A DNA stretch of 64,000 nt from CALRQJ02 sp943370285 (GTDB lineage: Bacteria; Bacteroidota; Bacteroidia; Chitinophagales; Chitinophagaceae): positions 372,001 to 436,000 of the forward strand of contig CALRQJ020000002.1 in assembly GCA_943370285.1 (NCBI GenBank). Reading direction: 5' to 3'. Made by a program: the position numbers and the translations under genes. Positions 25,078-33,766 of this stretch are shown here, piece by piece (position 1 is the stretch's first letter; every line of letters begins with the position of its first letter). Under the pieces are notes generated by a model. The model was given only the letters and a program-made list of their open reading frames with translations, searched no databases and was not told the origin of the DNA.

Positions 25078-25662
25078 ATGAAAAATGGTTTACTCTTCTC
25101 AAATGTGATTTTAGCGATTGCAGTAGCAGTATTATTTTACTTACACTTCTCTTCCAGAAACAATACATCGTCAAACGGCAAAGCAACATCGGCTGCTAAC
25201 AATGGGCCTTTTAAAATTGCCTATTTCGAGATGGATAGTTTGGAAAACAATTATGAATATTTTAAAGAAGTAAGGGCTCAATTAAGAACAAAAGACCAGA
25301 GCGTTTCTGCAGAACTCAATCAAATTAAAACCACTTACTACAATACGTACAAAGAATACAATGAGAAAGCTGCTAGCATGACGCAAACTGAACAAGCAAG
25401 CTGGCAACAAAAATTAGATCAGTTACAAAAAAACTATCAGGATAAAGAACAAATGCTATCGCAAGAAATGCAGGATGAGAGTTTCAAGAAGTTACAAGAT
25501 GTAAAAAAGAAAATTGAAGCTTATTTAAAAGAGTACAACAAAGACAAAACCTACGCTTATATACTTATTAACCAAAGCGATATCATTTACTATAGAGACT
25601 CTATCTACAACATTACCAACGATGTGTTAAACGGCTTAAATGCACAGTATAAAAAGAAATAA
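25078..25662 (+). CDS. OmpH/Skp-family periplasmic chaperone-like protein
   Basis: A 194-residue protein with an N-terminal hydrophobic segment (LLFSNVILAIAVAVLFYLHF, residues 4-23) that acts as a signal or anchor. It is followed by a Ser/Asn/Ala linker and a strand, FKIAYFEMDSLENNYEYF. A long charged coiled coil runs from about residue 60 to 150 (QLRTKDQSVSAELNQIKTTY and onward). This is the Skp/OmpH plan: a small body with tentacle-like coiled coils that hold unfolded outer-membrane proteins. The C-terminal AYILINQSDIIYYRDS strand is also typical. It is probably monocistronic, since rpoC ends at a terminator just upstream. Confidence 0.85.
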   Translation: MKNGLLFSNVILAIAVAVLFYLHFSSRNNTSSNGKATSAANNGPFKIAYFEMDSLENNYEYFKEVRAQLRTKDQSVSAELNQIKTTYYNTYKEYNEKAASMTQTEQASWQQKLDQLQKNYQDKEQMLSQEMQDESFKKLQDVKKKIEAYLKEYNKDKTYAYILINQSDIIYYRDSIYNITNDVLNGLNAQYKKK

Positions 25663-25739
25663 CATTAGGTAGATTATAACTGACCGATTTTATTCTATTA
25701 AGCAGGAAATTAAGTTTATATTCGAGTAAATATAAATTT

Positions 25740-26783
25740 ATGCCTGCTACCAAAGCCTATGCTGCCGAGAGTGCAACAACTCCTGTTGTTCCATTTACAA
25801 TAGAAAGAAGAGACCCTAAACCACACGATGTTCAAATTGAAATTTTGTTCTGTGGTGTTTGTCATAGCGACCTTCACTTTGCCCGTAATGATTGGGGCAT
25901 GACTGTTTACCCGGTTGTTCCGGGTCATGAAATTGTGGGCCGAGTGACGGCTGTTGGTAATCATGTAAAGAAATTCAAAGTCGGTGATATTGCAGGCATT
26001 GGTTGTTTGGTGGATAGTTGTAGGGAATGTGATAATTGTAAAGATGGCTTAGAACAATACTGTGCCGAAGGTGGAGTATTTAGCTATAATGGTTTTGAAA
26101 GAGATGGAAGTGGTATTACGTATGGTGGCTATAGCAAAGCCATTGTAGCCCATGAAGATTTTGTATTGCGTATCAATGAAAACCAACCCTTAGAAGCTGT
26201 TGCACCATTATTGTGTGCCGGTATTACTACCTATTCTCCGCTACGACATTGGAAAGCGGGCAAAGGACAAAAAGTAGGTATTTTAGGTTTAGGTGGATTA
26301 GGACACATGGCAGTGAAATTAGCTGCTGCCATGGGTGCAGAAGTAACTATGTTAAGCCACTCTCCTTCTAAAGAGAAAGATGCCAAACGTTTAGGTGCTA
26401 CTCATTTTGTATTAACGAGTGATGAAGCACAAGTAAAAGCTGTGACAGGAAGTTTTGATTTTATTCTAGATACCGTTTCGGCAGAACATGATTATAATTT
26501 TTACCTAGCACTATTAAAAACCAATGGTGTAATGGTTTGTGTTGGCGTACCGCCGATGCCTGCACAAATACCGGCCATGAATTTAATTTTCGGTCGTAAA
26601 AGTTTTGCAGGTTCATTAATTGGTGGGTTACCCGAAACACAAGAAATGCTTGATTTCTGCGCCGAACATAGTATTGTAAGTGATGTAGAAGTCATTAGAA
26701 TAGATGAAATTAATGAAGCCTACGAAAGAATGTTGAAAGGTGATGTGCGGTATCGTTTTGTGATTGATATGAGTACGTTGTAA
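25740..26783 (+). CDS. NAD(P)-dependent zinc alcohol dehydrogenase (YahK/CAD group)
   Basis: A medium-chain dehydrogenase of 347 residues that should reduce aldehydes with NADPH. Catalytic zinc ligands are visible as Cys41 in CGVCHSDLH and His63-Glu64 in GHEIVG. The structural zinc site is Cys94, Cys97, Cys100 and Cys108 (CRECDNCKDGLEQYC). The Rossmann loop is GILGLGGLGHMAVKLA at about residue 178. HFARNDWGMTVYPVVPGHE is characteristic of the cinnamyl-alcohol-dehydrogenase/YahK subgroup. The physiological substrate is unknown. A terminator with a T-run follows the stop. Confidence 0.92.
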   Translation: MPATKAYAAESATTPVVPFTIERRDPKPHDVQIEILFCGVCHSDLHFARNDWGMTVYPVVPGHEIVGRVTAVGNHVKKFKVGDIAGIGCLVDSCRECDNCKDGLEQYCAEGGVFSYNGFERDGSGITYGGYSKAIVAHEDFVLRINENQPLEAVAPLLCAGITTYSPLRHWKAGKGQKVGILGLGGLGHMAVKLAAAMGAEVTMLSHSPSKEKDAKRLGATHFVLTSDEAQVKAVTGSFDFILDTVSAEHDYNFYLALLKTNGVMVCVGVPPMPAQIPAMNLIFGRKSFAGSLIGGLPETQEMLDFCAEHSIVSDVEVIRIDEINEAYERMLKGDVRYRFVIDMSTL

Positions 26784-26801
26784 TTTTTTTAATTTGATAT
26801 T

Positions 26802-26832
26802 AATCCTGCATCACAGTTTGTTTTGCAGGATT
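26802..26832 (+). terminator. Terminator after the alcohol dehydrogenase gene
   Basis: AATCCTGCA (26802-26810) and TGCAGGATT (26824-26832) form a perfect 9-bp stem with a 13-nt loop, followed directly by a T-run. It lies 18 bp after the stop and just before the convergent dinB stop. Confidence 0.85.
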
Positions 26833-26850
26833 TTTTTTGGCTTACAGCAA

Positions 26851-28008
26851 TTATTTCTTCACCGTCCTCGCTTTAATCAGTGCCGATTTACCGTATTTAT
26901 TTTTAACATCATCAATGGCTTTATACAAAGCAGTGGAAGTTCTGGTATCTTCAAATAAACTACCTTGTATGGCATGATGGGTTAACTCACTTAAACGTAC
27001 TCCGAGTAACCTTACCGGTTTCCCTTTTCGATATAGTGCATGAAACAATTGAATCGCAACCGGAATCAATTCATCGTCTCTAAACGTATAATCAATCGTA
27101 GTTTGTTTTGAAGTAGTCTCAAAATTGGGATAACGAATTTTTACAGCGATACAACCGGTTAATTTTTCATCTTGTCGCAATTCAAATGCTACTTTCTCCA
27201 CCATCCGCACTAATTCTTTCAGCAAAAAATCAACATCCGTTTGATTCTCCTCAAATGTATTTTCTGTTGAAATAGATTTGGCTTCATGATATGGCTGAAC
27301 AATCCCTTCATGTTTACCTTGTGCCTTCTCCCACAAATCGGCCCCCCATTTTCCTAACCTTTCTTCTAAAATTGCTTTTGAGTGTTTTAAAATATCACCA
27401 ATCAAAAAAATACCCATGTTATTTAATGCAGCATGGGTTTGTGCACCAACACCAGAAAATTTATTAACGGGTAGTGCCGCTAAAAAAGCTTGTTCCATAC
27501 CGGGTTCAATAAATAAACAACCGTTGGGTTTGGCTTCATCGGTAGCGATTTTCGCCACCATTTTATTCGATGCTAATCCAAACGAAATGGGTAATCCCGT
27601 TTCTTCGATAATTTGTTTTCCAAGCTCCATCGTCCACTCAAACGGATTAAAATATTTATCCATTCCGGTTAAGTCAACATAAAATTCATCGATGCTGGCT
27701 TTTTCAAATAATGGTGCTTTTGAAGCTACGATATTGGTAACCCATCTGCTATACCTGCTGTATTCGCCTCTTGTTCCTCTTACTAATGTTGCATGCGGAC
27801 AAAGCTGCATGGCTTGTTTCATGGGCATGGCACTTCGAACACCAAAAGCCCTGGCTTCATAACTACAAGTCGTTACTACTCCCCTGTCTTTACTTCCACC
27901 AACAATAACAGGCTTGCCTTTCAATGAAGGGTCATTCAACACCTCGACACTTACAAAAAAAGAGTCTAAATCAAAATGAGCAATATAGCGTTGTGGTGTT
28001 ATCATCAA
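26851..28008 (-). CDS. dinB: DNA polymerase IV (Y-family)
   Basis: An error-prone translesion polymerase of 385 residues. The first metal-binding motif is HFDLDSFFVSVE with Asp13, and the second is SIDEFYVDL with Asp108-Glu109. The palm segment SYEARAFGVRSAMPMKQAMQ and the helix-hairpin-helix region FSGVGAQTHAALNNMGI fit DinB. The C-terminal little-finger domain reaches VRLLGVRLSELTH. The protein ends without an obvious beta-clamp-binding tail; VKNKYGKSALIKARTVKK is the end. The gene is monocistronic between two terminators. No LexA-type box could be identified upstream. Confidence 0.95.
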   Translation of the reverse strand: MMITPQRYIAHFDLDSFFVSVEVLNDPSLKGKPVIVGGSKDRGVVTTCSYEARAFGVRSAMPMKQAMQLCPHATLVRGTRGEYSRYSRWVTNIVASKAPLFEKASIDEFYVDLTGMDKYFNPFEWTMELGKQIIEETGLPISFGLASNKMVAKIATDEAKPNGCLFIEPGMEQAFLAALPVNKFSGVGAQTHAALNNMGIFLIGDILKHSKAILEERLGKWGADLWEKAQGKHEGIVQPYHEAKSISTENTFEENQTDVDFLLKELVRMVEKVAFELRQDEKLTGCIAVKIRYPNFETTSKQTTIDYTFRDDELIPVAIQLFHALYRKGKPVRLLGVRLSELTHHAIQGSLFEDTRTSTALYKAIDDVKNKYGKSALIKARTVKK

Positions 28009-28058
28009 CTACTAAGTTAACACATCAAAAGTCAGTTACAATTACTTGTGCAAAACAA

Positions 28059-28088
28059 AACAGCCAAAACGCTAATGTTTTGGCTGTT
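28059..28088 (-). terminator. Terminator after the desaturase gene
   Basis: AACAGCCAAAAC (28059-28070) and GTTTTGGCTGTT (28077-28088) form a perfect 12-bp stem with a 6-nt loop. On the minus strand it is followed by TTGTTTTGC. It lies 26 bp beyond the desaturase stop. Confidence 0.8.
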
Positions 28089-28113
28089 AGAAATAAATAA
28101 GAAATGCTATGCA

Positions 28114-29181
28114 TTAAGCCCTGCCCATTTGTTTTAAAAAACTAACATGAGAAGCAACCGCTAATCTCATTTTAGGATATTCGATATAAGTAATACCATA
28201 CTCCTGACAAGCTTGCTTAATGATTTTACTTATTGCTGGATAATGTACATGTGAAATTTTAGGAAACAAATGATGTTCAACCTGAAAATTCAATCCGCCC
28301 ACTAACCAAGAAATCAATTTATTATCAGTAGCAAAATTGGCTGTTGTTTTTAATTGGTGTAAAGCCCACTCATCTTCAATTCTACCGGTTTCTACATCAG
28401 GAACTGGGAAATGTGTATGCTCGACAGTATGTGCCAATTGAAATACGATGCTTAATGTAAAACCTGCTAAAGAAGTAAACACTAAGAAACCTAATAACCA
28501 ATTTACAAAACCTAATTTGATGATAGGAATGGCTAAGAACAAACCATAGTGAACAAATTTGAAGAACCAAAAGCTGATATGGTCACTCATTTCCATTTTT
28601 TTCAATGGCATTTGACCAATTTTTTTACTAAAGTATTTGCGGTAATCAGAACCGAAACTCCAATAGAAGTGTAACAAAGCATAAAAAAACCAGAAGTATA
28701 AATGCTGGTACTTGTGCATTTTGTATTTTTTCTGTCCCGTAGTCATACGCAAAAATGGACGGGCATCTAAATCATCGTCTACTCCATCGATGTTTGTAAA
28801 TGCATGATGCACAATATTGTGCTTTACATTCCACATAAACGGACTACCACCTAAAAAGCCAAGTGTTACCGCTGCTGCTTTATTTAAAACAGGTGAGGTA
28901 CTGAAACTACCGTGAGAACCATCATGCATGATATTGAAACCAATAGCAGCCATAATTAGCCCAAGCAAACCGCTTTCGCCTAATGCAAACCAACCACTAG
29001 GAGTAAAGAATATCAAGTGAGTGTACACAACAATAAAGGCCGTTACAAGAACGATAGCTTTAATGTACAGTTTGTAATTACCGGTTGGTTTTGTTCCGGT
29101 TGTAGTAAAGTAATCATTGATTCTTTTCTTCAACTCCGCATGAAATGATTGCGGTAAATTGGCAAATTTGGGTGCTGTCAT
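28114..29181 (-). CDS. Membrane fatty acid (acyl-CoA/front-end) desaturase
   Basis: A di-iron membrane desaturase of 355 residues that inserts a double bond into acyl chains. The three histidine boxes are present: HDGSH (86-90), HNIVHH (121-126) and QVEHHLFPKI (His303-304). The Gln-led third box is the mark of the front-end / linoleoyl-CoA desaturase group; no cytochrome b5 domain is fused. Four or more hydrophobic segments surround the boxes. It likely adjusts membrane fluidity, for example in cold. It is a single-gene unit with a clear terminator; the next gene upstream, bshB1, is about 60 bp away on the same strand. Confidence 0.92.
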   Translation of the reverse strand: MTAPKFANLPQSFHAELKKRINDYFTTTGTKPTGNYKLYIKAIVLVTAFIVVYTHLIFFTPSGWFALGESGLLGLIMAAIGFNIMHDGSHGSFSTSPVLNKAAAVTLGFLGGSPFMWNVKHNIVHHAFTNIDGVDDDLDARPFLRMTTGQKKYKMHKYQHLYFWFFYALLHFYWSFGSDYRKYFSKKIGQMPLKKMEMSDHISFWFFKFVHYGLFLAIPIIKLGFVNWLLGFLVFTSLAGFTLSIVFQLAHTVEHTHFPVPDVETGRIEDEWALHQLKTTANFATDNKLISWLVGGLNFQVEHHLFPKISHVHYPAISKIIKQACQEYGITYIEYPKMRLAVASHVSFLKQMGRA

Positions 29182-29241
29182 GAGATAAAATTAAAAAGAG
29201 GAAATTCAATAATGTTTTTTTGTTTAAAGATTAGGTATTAA

Positions 29242-29970
29242 CTAAGTGGCAAATTGTATTAGTGCATCAAAACTTTTTATTCCAATCATTTTCTCCGAGA
29301 TATAACCTTCGGCATACTTTACGCCAATTCGTTTTCCAAGCATCATGGCACGGGCTTTAACCGAATCTAAAAACTCAGGCGAAGAAATATATGTCTGTGG
29401 TTCTGTTGAATCTGTTGAATGAAATTGTGTGCTATAACAAAGAATAGATGCTAACTTTTTATCGTGGTAATCAGAAATATCCATTAAGAAAGAAGGTGTG
29501 ATATACCTGTCTTGTATATAATGGAAAACATATGCAGGTCTCCATGCTGCTTGCGGCTGATTGTTTTCAAACGTTTCTATCTTTCTTAACCCTGAAAGAA
29601 AAGCGGCGTCTGAAATTAATTTTGCACTACGGCCATGGTCGGGATGTCGATCTTCCGGTGCATTGGCCAACACAATATCGGGTTGGTATTTTCGAATAGC
29701 TTGAATGACTTTGCGTTGATGAGCTTCATCATTCTGAAAAAAACCATCGGCTAATCCTAAATTTTCTCTGATGGTAAGCCCTAAAACAGCAGCCGCATTG
29801 GCAGCTTCTACTTTTCGGGTTTCGGCGGTACCACGGGTACCGAGTTCACCTCTTGTTAAATCAATAACACCTACCTTTTTTCCTTGATCAAGTGCGGCTA
29901 AAATGGTTCCGGCACATCCAAGTTCTACGTCATCGGGATGTACCCCAAAAGCAAGAATATCTAACTTCAT
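29242..29970 (-). CDS. bshB1: Bacillithiol biosynthesis deacetylase BshB1
   Basis: A LmbE/PIG-L zinc deacetylase of 242 residues that removes the acetyl group from GlcNAc-malate during bacillithiol synthesis. The metal motif is FGVHPDDVELGCAGTILAAL at residues 8-27, followed by VIDLTRGELGTRGT, which is specific to BshB1. The second motif is PEDRHPDHGRSAKLI. The C-terminal YAEGYISEKMIGI segment is also characteristic. Presence of this gene implies bacillithiol as the low-molecular-weight thiol. Its partners bshA and bshC are not in the window. Confidence 0.95.
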   Translation of the reverse strand: MKLDILAFGVHPDDVELGCAGTILAALDQGKKVGVIDLTRGELGTRGTAETRKVEAANAAAVLGLTIRENLGLADGFFQNDEAHQRKVIQAIRKYQPDIVLANAPEDRHPDHGRSAKLISDAAFLSGLRKIETFENNQPQAAWRPAYVFHYIQDRYITPSFLMDISDYHDKKLASILCYSTQFHSTDSTEPQTYISSPEFLDSVKARAMMLGKRIGVKYAEGYISEKMIGIKSFDALIQFAT

Positions 29971-30028
29971 TCACTAACTGATTGCAATCAAAGATAGGGA
30001 AAGAAGTTAAAGACACAAGCCATGTGGA

Positions 30029-30652
30029 TTAACTGCTGTGTCCATACATACGAGCCACATCTTTTACAATGGTTTCCAATGCTTTATCGGCACCTTCCTT
30101 ATCGTAGCCCTGCTTTAAGCTACTTCCAAAAACAACAGCTACGGTTTGCCAAAATCCTGCTGTAAAACCACCTTTATACTCCTGAATAATTTCGTAACAA
30201 TTGTTTCCTGTTTCTCGATTAATTAACTTCATGAGCACTTTTCCTTGGTAAACACTCAGGTTTGTTAATTTATCGGTAAATTCTTTTTTCAACTCTTTTT
30301 CCCGTTCTCTAATGATTCTTTTTCGGTTTCTTTTATCTTTAACGCCTACCAATTTGCCATTAATATCATTCATAATTCTACCCGCTGCTTTTGCATAGGG
30401 ATAGGTAACATAAACTGCATTTCTAAGTCTTGTCCATTCTGCCCAATATTGTTTCCATTTTTGAGGCATTTTTGCACTGGTATAAACATCGGGCAGAAAG
30501 CTGCCGGGGATGGTATCTCCTTCAGGTGTAATAAAAGCATATACTTTCACCGTATCATATTGACCATTTTGAGCATGTGCTTTGGTGCAACAAAAAAAAC
30601 TCGCTGCTAGTAGCAGAAGTATTAAGCCCTTATTTTTGATGTGCTGTTGCAT
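30029..30652 (-). CDS. DUF4294 family exported protein
   Basis: A 207-residue protein of the DUF4294 family, widespread in Bacteroidota and of unknown function. The preferred start (30652) gives a signal peptide, IKNKGLILLLLAASFFCCTK, ending near AHAQ; an ATG at 30676 would add eight residues. The conserved body contains PEGDTIPGSFLPDVYTSAKM, then WTRLRNAVYVTYPYAKAAG. A basic stretch with KRNRKRIIREREKELKKEF and the late SVYQGKVLMKLINRETG follow. The mature protein is strongly basic. It is divergent from the tiny lipoprotein gene starting at 30694. Confidence 0.82.
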   Translation of the reverse strand: MQQHIKNKGLILLLLAASFFCCTKAHAQNGQYDTVKVYAFITPEGDTIPGSFLPDVYTSAKMPQKWKQYWAEWTRLRNAVYVTYPYAKAAGRIMNDINGKLVGVKDKRNRKRIIREREKELKKEFTDKLTNLSVYQGKVLMKLINRETGNNCYEIIQEYKGGFTAGFWQTVAVVFGSSLKQGYDKEGADKALETIVKDVARMYGHSS

Positions 30653-30693
30653 GATATAGTAAATGTAGACAATCATCTGAAGATTTATGCTGT

Positions 30694-30933
30694 ATGAGTA
30701 GATTTGTAACCCTAAGATTTGTTAGCATTTTTATAATATATCTTGTTGTGGGGTGCTCAGCATCGACAACTAAAGAAATTGATATCCAATTTCAGCAACA
30801 ATTAGACTCTATAGCGGAATTTAAAATTGATAGCGCTTATAGAAAGATTCAAATGGAATGTGATTCCATACAAAAAATAGGATTACCAATTATGGTAGAT
30901 TCTTTATTAAAAATTGATAGCCTGAAACAATGA
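30694..30933 (+). CDS. Tiny lipoprotein, 79 aa
   Basis: An unrecognised small protein with a good lipoprotein signal: FVSIFIIYLVVGC with the lipidated Cys at residue 21. The mature part is a single charged helix containing heptad-like repeats (IQFQQQLDSIAEFKIDSAYR), predicted coiled coil. It overlaps the next gene in ATGA (30930-30933), so the two are translationally coupled. Matched lipidation and coiled-coil character suggest the two products may pair in the envelope. Confidence 0.6.
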   Translation: MSRFVTLRFVSIFIIYLVVGCSASTTKEIDIQFQQQLDSIAEFKIDSAYRKIQMECDSIQKIGLPIMVDSLLKIDSLKQ

Positions 30934-31160
30934 GTATAAAACAATTATTTCCATTCCTATTGATGGCGATGTGTGGTTGCAAACCAAGGCCCAATACTAT
31001 ATCTCATGAACGATTAGAAGCAACACTGAATATGCAACAGAAAGTAGAACGAATTGTAGCTAAGTTGAAAGAAGATTGTGATAGCAGTACAATGGAATTA
31101 GCCCGAATGAAAGTAGCAGCTATTCGAGTGAAACAACAACAAAAAGTAAAGCGGAAATAA
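30930..31160 (+). CDS. Tiny lipoprotein, 76 aa
   Basis: An unrecognised small lipoprotein. The signal is KQLFPFLLMAMCGC, with the lipid attachment site at Cys15 or Cys17. The mature 60 residues form a charged amphipathic helix (LEATLNMQQKVERIVAKLKE) ending in a basic tail, KQQQKVKRK. The start overlaps the stop of the previous gene (ATGA). The stop is 5 bp from the convergent stop of the 130-residue gene. Confidence 0.6.
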   Translation: MSIKQLFPFLLMAMCGCKPRPNTISHERLEATLNMQQKVERIVAKLKEDCDSSTMELARMKVAAIRVKQQQKVKRK

Positions 31161-31164
31161 CGGC

Positions 31165-31557
31165 TTACTTTCTAATGATTTCGATTAAGGTGGTATTTTT
31201 TTTGCTTACCGTTTGCCACTCTCCTGCCCTAATTGCTTTTAATTCTCGATGGGTGAAAAATTGTTGCTCACTGTCCTGGAAATGGCGGAGAACAATATCA
31301 GAACTCATACTACTCTTTAATCTACTTTTTACAAAGATGATTCCTTCGGGAGTGATGTCTACTGCTTTGTAGTAAGTTATCCAACGATCGTTGGTTTCTT
31401 CATCGTCTTGCTCCATCTTGTAAATATCTCCTATTATAGGCTGATTGAAATAATCATCAATAGATTGTTTTCTTGCTTCTTTCAAGTACAACAAATAGGC
31501 TGCTGTTGCTGCCGCTATAATTAAGAATAAGATTAGGCGTTGCTTACCGGTTCTCAT
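31165..31557 (-). CDS. Hypothetical membrane-anchored protein, 130 aa
   Basis: A protein of unknown family with an N-terminal hydrophobic anchor (LILFLIIAAATAAYLLYL, residues 8-25). A soluble domain of about 100 residues follows, containing IGDIYKMEQDDEETNDRWIT and a basic-aromatic stretch HFQDSEQQFFTHREL. It is coupled to the upstream 70-residue membrane protein by a one-base TAATG overlap, so the two are made together. No export cleavage site is evident; it is probably anchored in the inner membrane. Confidence 0.6.
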   Translation of the reverse strand: MRTGKQRLILFLIIAAATAAYLLYLKEARKQSIDDYFNQPIIGDIYKMEQDDEETNDRWITYYKAVDITPEGIIFVKSRLKSSMSSDIVLRHFQDSEQQFFTHRELKAIRAGEWQTVSKKNTTLIEIIRK

Positions 31558-31769
31558 TATTCACTATCAGATTTCTCGTCTTTAAATGCAAAAATTCCAC
31601 CGCCGATAACACCTGCTGCCAATTTTAATAATAGATTATTAGTGCTAAAAATTTCAGCCCAAACTATTTTACCTTTAAAGGCGTCAAAAACAATATCTGC
31701 AATAAAAAACAATACAATTACTGTTATGAAAAAAGTGAGGAACTTTTTGATGTCGAACTTTTTTTTCAT
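31557..31769 (-). CDS. Small membrane protein, 70 aa
   Basis: Two hydrophobic segments (FLTFFITVIVLFFIADIVF at about 11-29, and LLKLAAGVIGGGIFAF at about 47-62) flanked by a basic N-terminus (MKKKFDIKK) and an acidic tail (KDEKSDSE). Family unknown. The stop overlaps the start of the 130-residue gene by one base, and the start is 25 bp from the stop of the Fe-S protein gene, so all three may form one minus-strand operon. Confidence 0.6.
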   Translation of the reverse strand: MKKKFDIKKFLTFFITVIVLFFIADIVFDAFKGKIVWAEIFSTNNLLLKLAAGVIGGGIFAFKDEKSDSE

Positions 31770-31794
31770 GTCTACGAGTTTAAATAGATTTCAA

Positions 31795-32574
31795 TTACTG
31801 CATACTTTCAGCCACAATTTCAGCTACATCTAACACGGCAACATCGCCTTCTCTTTCTCTATTTTTTACCCCATCAGACATCATAGTATTGCAAAAAGGG
31901 CAAGCTGCGGCTATTACAGTTGCTCCGGTTGCTAAAGCTTCGTTGCTTCGTTCTAGGTTGATGCGAATGTCGCCATTCTCTTCTTCTTTAAACATTTGAG
32001 CTCCACCTGCACCGCAGCATAAGCCATTGCTTTTGCAACGCTTCATTTCTACTAATTCAGCATCTAATGCTTCTAATACTTTTCTTGGTGCTTCGTAAAT
32101 ATGATTAGCCCTGCCTAAATAACAACTATCGTGGTAAGTAATTTTTTTGCCTTTAAAACTCCCTCCCTCTTTCATCTTTATTTTGCCTTCATCAATTAAT
32201 GATTGCAATAAAGTGGTATGATGAATGACTTCGTATTGTCCACCTAATTCGGGATATTCATTTTTCAGCGTATTGAAACAATGCGGACAAGTAGTTACAA
32301 TTTTCTTAATGCCATAACCATTCAAAATTTGAATATTGTTGTACGCCATCATTTGAAATAAAAACTCGTTACCTGCTCTTCTTGCTGGGTCTCCGGTACA
32401 AGCTTCTTCTTTACCCAATATGGCAAATTTGATTCCTACTTTATCTAATATTGTAGCAAAGGCTTTGGTAATTTTTTGTGCCCTTTGATCAAAACTTCCG
32501 GCGCAGCCCACCCAAAATAAAATATCGGGTGTTTCTCCATTAGCCATCATTTCTGCCATGCTTGGTACCTTCAT
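31795..32574 (-). CDS. CCG-domain (Fe-S)-binding protein, HdrB/LutA-like
   Basis: A soluble 259-residue protein with two cysteine-rich CCG domains, which bind an unusual 4Fe-4S cluster in heterodisulfide reductase B and related subunits. First domain: GCAGSFDQRAQKI, KEEACTGDPARR and TTCPHCFNTLKNEYP. Second domain: YHDSCYLGRANHIYEAPRKV, then CKSNGLCCGAGGAQMF, and late AACPFCNTMM. It is the usual partner of the 440-residue membrane Fe-S protein encoded at 10548-11870, but the two genes lie 20 kb apart here. The complex should pass electrons between quinone and an unknown acceptor. Confidence 0.88.
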   Translation of the reverse strand: MKVPSMAEMMANGETPDILFWVGCAGSFDQRAQKITKAFATILDKVGIKFAILGKEEACTGDPARRAGNEFLFQMMAYNNIQILNGYGIKKIVTTCPHCFNTLKNEYPELGGQYEVIHHTTLLQSLIDEGKIKMKEGGSFKGKKITYHDSCYLGRANHIYEAPRKVLEALDAELVEMKRCKSNGLCCGAGGAQMFKEEENGDIRINLERSNEALATGATVIAAACPFCNTMMSDGVKNREREGDVAVLDVAEIVAESMQ

Positions 32575-32681
32575 ACATGTTCTTTTTTCAAAAGTAGCAT
32601 AAAAAGATATTAGGAGAAGTTATTGCTTCAACTTAACCAAAAACAAGTGCAACAAACATCAACATCTTGCTTCACACCAAT

Positions 32682-32712
32682 AAAAAAAGGACCTTGAAAA
32701 AGGCCCTTTTTA
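32682..32712 (-). terminator. Terminator of the type IX surface operon
   Basis: AAAAAGGACCTT and AAGGCCCTTTTT form a hairpin with one A/C mismatch and a short loop, flanked by A- and T-runs. It lies just beyond the PorP/SprF-like gene stop on the minus strand and ends the three-gene operon. Confidence 0.75.
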
Positions 32713-32730
32713 ATATTTTGTACAGAAAGA

Positions 32731-33750
32731 TTACCAAACATTACGTGGACACCAATCGCCATAACGATTGCCCAATAAAAAGCCAATCAAAATTTCATGT
32801 GTACCACGACTCACCGTATTTAAACGAGAGGTAGTAATATCGTAAGAATAACCAATATTTAAAGTACTATTGATACCTAAACCCATCATAGCAGCAAAAC
32901 CATCTTGGTTACGATAAGAAGCTCCTAACCATAAAAAATCGCGGTATTGAAATTTTGCATTGATGTCAAAACTTACCGGCAATGGGCTTACATAACGCAC
33001 CATTGTAGATGGCAAGAATGTAACATCATCACTTAAAAACATTCTGTAACCTGCAGTTAAAAACAAATGCGGAATTAATTTACCACCTGCTAATTTCACC
33101 GTATCGCCGGAGTATTTCAATTTAGCAGGAACAATATTTTGAGCCGCTAGTCCAACAAAATAATCGGCTGAATATAACCATACACCTGCATTAATATCTG
33201 GTGTTAATCTATTCAAATAACCACTTCCTGCTACGGCAGGATCTACCGGATTTTCAAAAATTAATTTGCTGCTATTCAAAGTCATATTCTGCACACCTGC
33301 AGTCATACCCATACTCAAACTTGTTTTTTCACCAATGCCTAAATGATAAGCATAGGTAACACCGGCACCAAAACGGTTTAAAGGACCGGTACGGTCATTT
33401 ACCATGGTAAAGCCAATTCCATGATGTGGTTCTGCTGCAGTATAATCTTGCCAATATGCTCTACCTCTTGGGTTTTCGCCAGATGGTCTGAATGTAGTTG
33501 CTGTACCTCTATTAAAATCGCTTTTTTTCAAAGGACCGTGTATGGTAAGATAGGTTGTAACCGGTGCACCATCTAAGCCAACCCATTGGTGGCGATGGCT
33601 CAGTTTTACATCTGTATAATTTTCTATACCAGCAACCGCAGGGTTGATGATATAGTTGTTCATGATGTATTGTGTGTAGTGAGGTCTTTGCTGGGCATTG
33701 GCAAACTGAAACAAAACACAAAACAAGACAAGGGGAGCAATTCTTTTCAT
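32731..33750 (-). CDS. PorP/SprF family type IX secretion-associated outer-membrane protein
   Basis: A 339-residue outer-membrane beta-barrel of the PorP/SprF family. It has a signal peptide, IAPLVLFCVLFQFANA ending AQQ. The family opening RPHYTQYIMNNYIINPAVAG is followed by HRHQWVGLDGAPVTTYLTIH and HHGIGFTMVNDRTGPLN, then repeated amphipathic strands to the C-terminus. SprF is needed to secrete the SprB adhesin in Flavobacterium, and such genes commonly follow a gene for a large T9SS-exported adhesin. That is the case here: it is the last gene of the operon, 16 bp after the 1007-residue protein. It probably assists surface display of its neighbours. Confidence 0.93.
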   Translation of the reverse strand: MKRIAPLVLFCVLFQFANAQQRPHYTQYIMNNYIINPAVAGIENYTDVKLSHRHQWVGLDGAPVTTYLTIHGPLKKSDFNRGTATTFRPSGENPRGRAYWQDYTAAEPHHGIGFTMVNDRTGPLNRFGAGVTYAYHLGIGEKTSLSMGMTAGVQNMTLNSSKLIFENPVDPAVAGSGYLNRLTPDINAGVWLYSADYFVGLAAQNIVPAKLKYSGDTVKLAGGKLIPHLFLTAGYRMFLSDDVTFLPSTMVRYVSPLPVSFDINAKFQYRDFLWLGASYRNQDGFAAMMGLGINSTLNIGYSYDITTSRLNTVSRGTHEILIGFLLGNRYGDWCPRNVW

Positions 33751-33766
33751 AGGAGTAAAATTAAGG

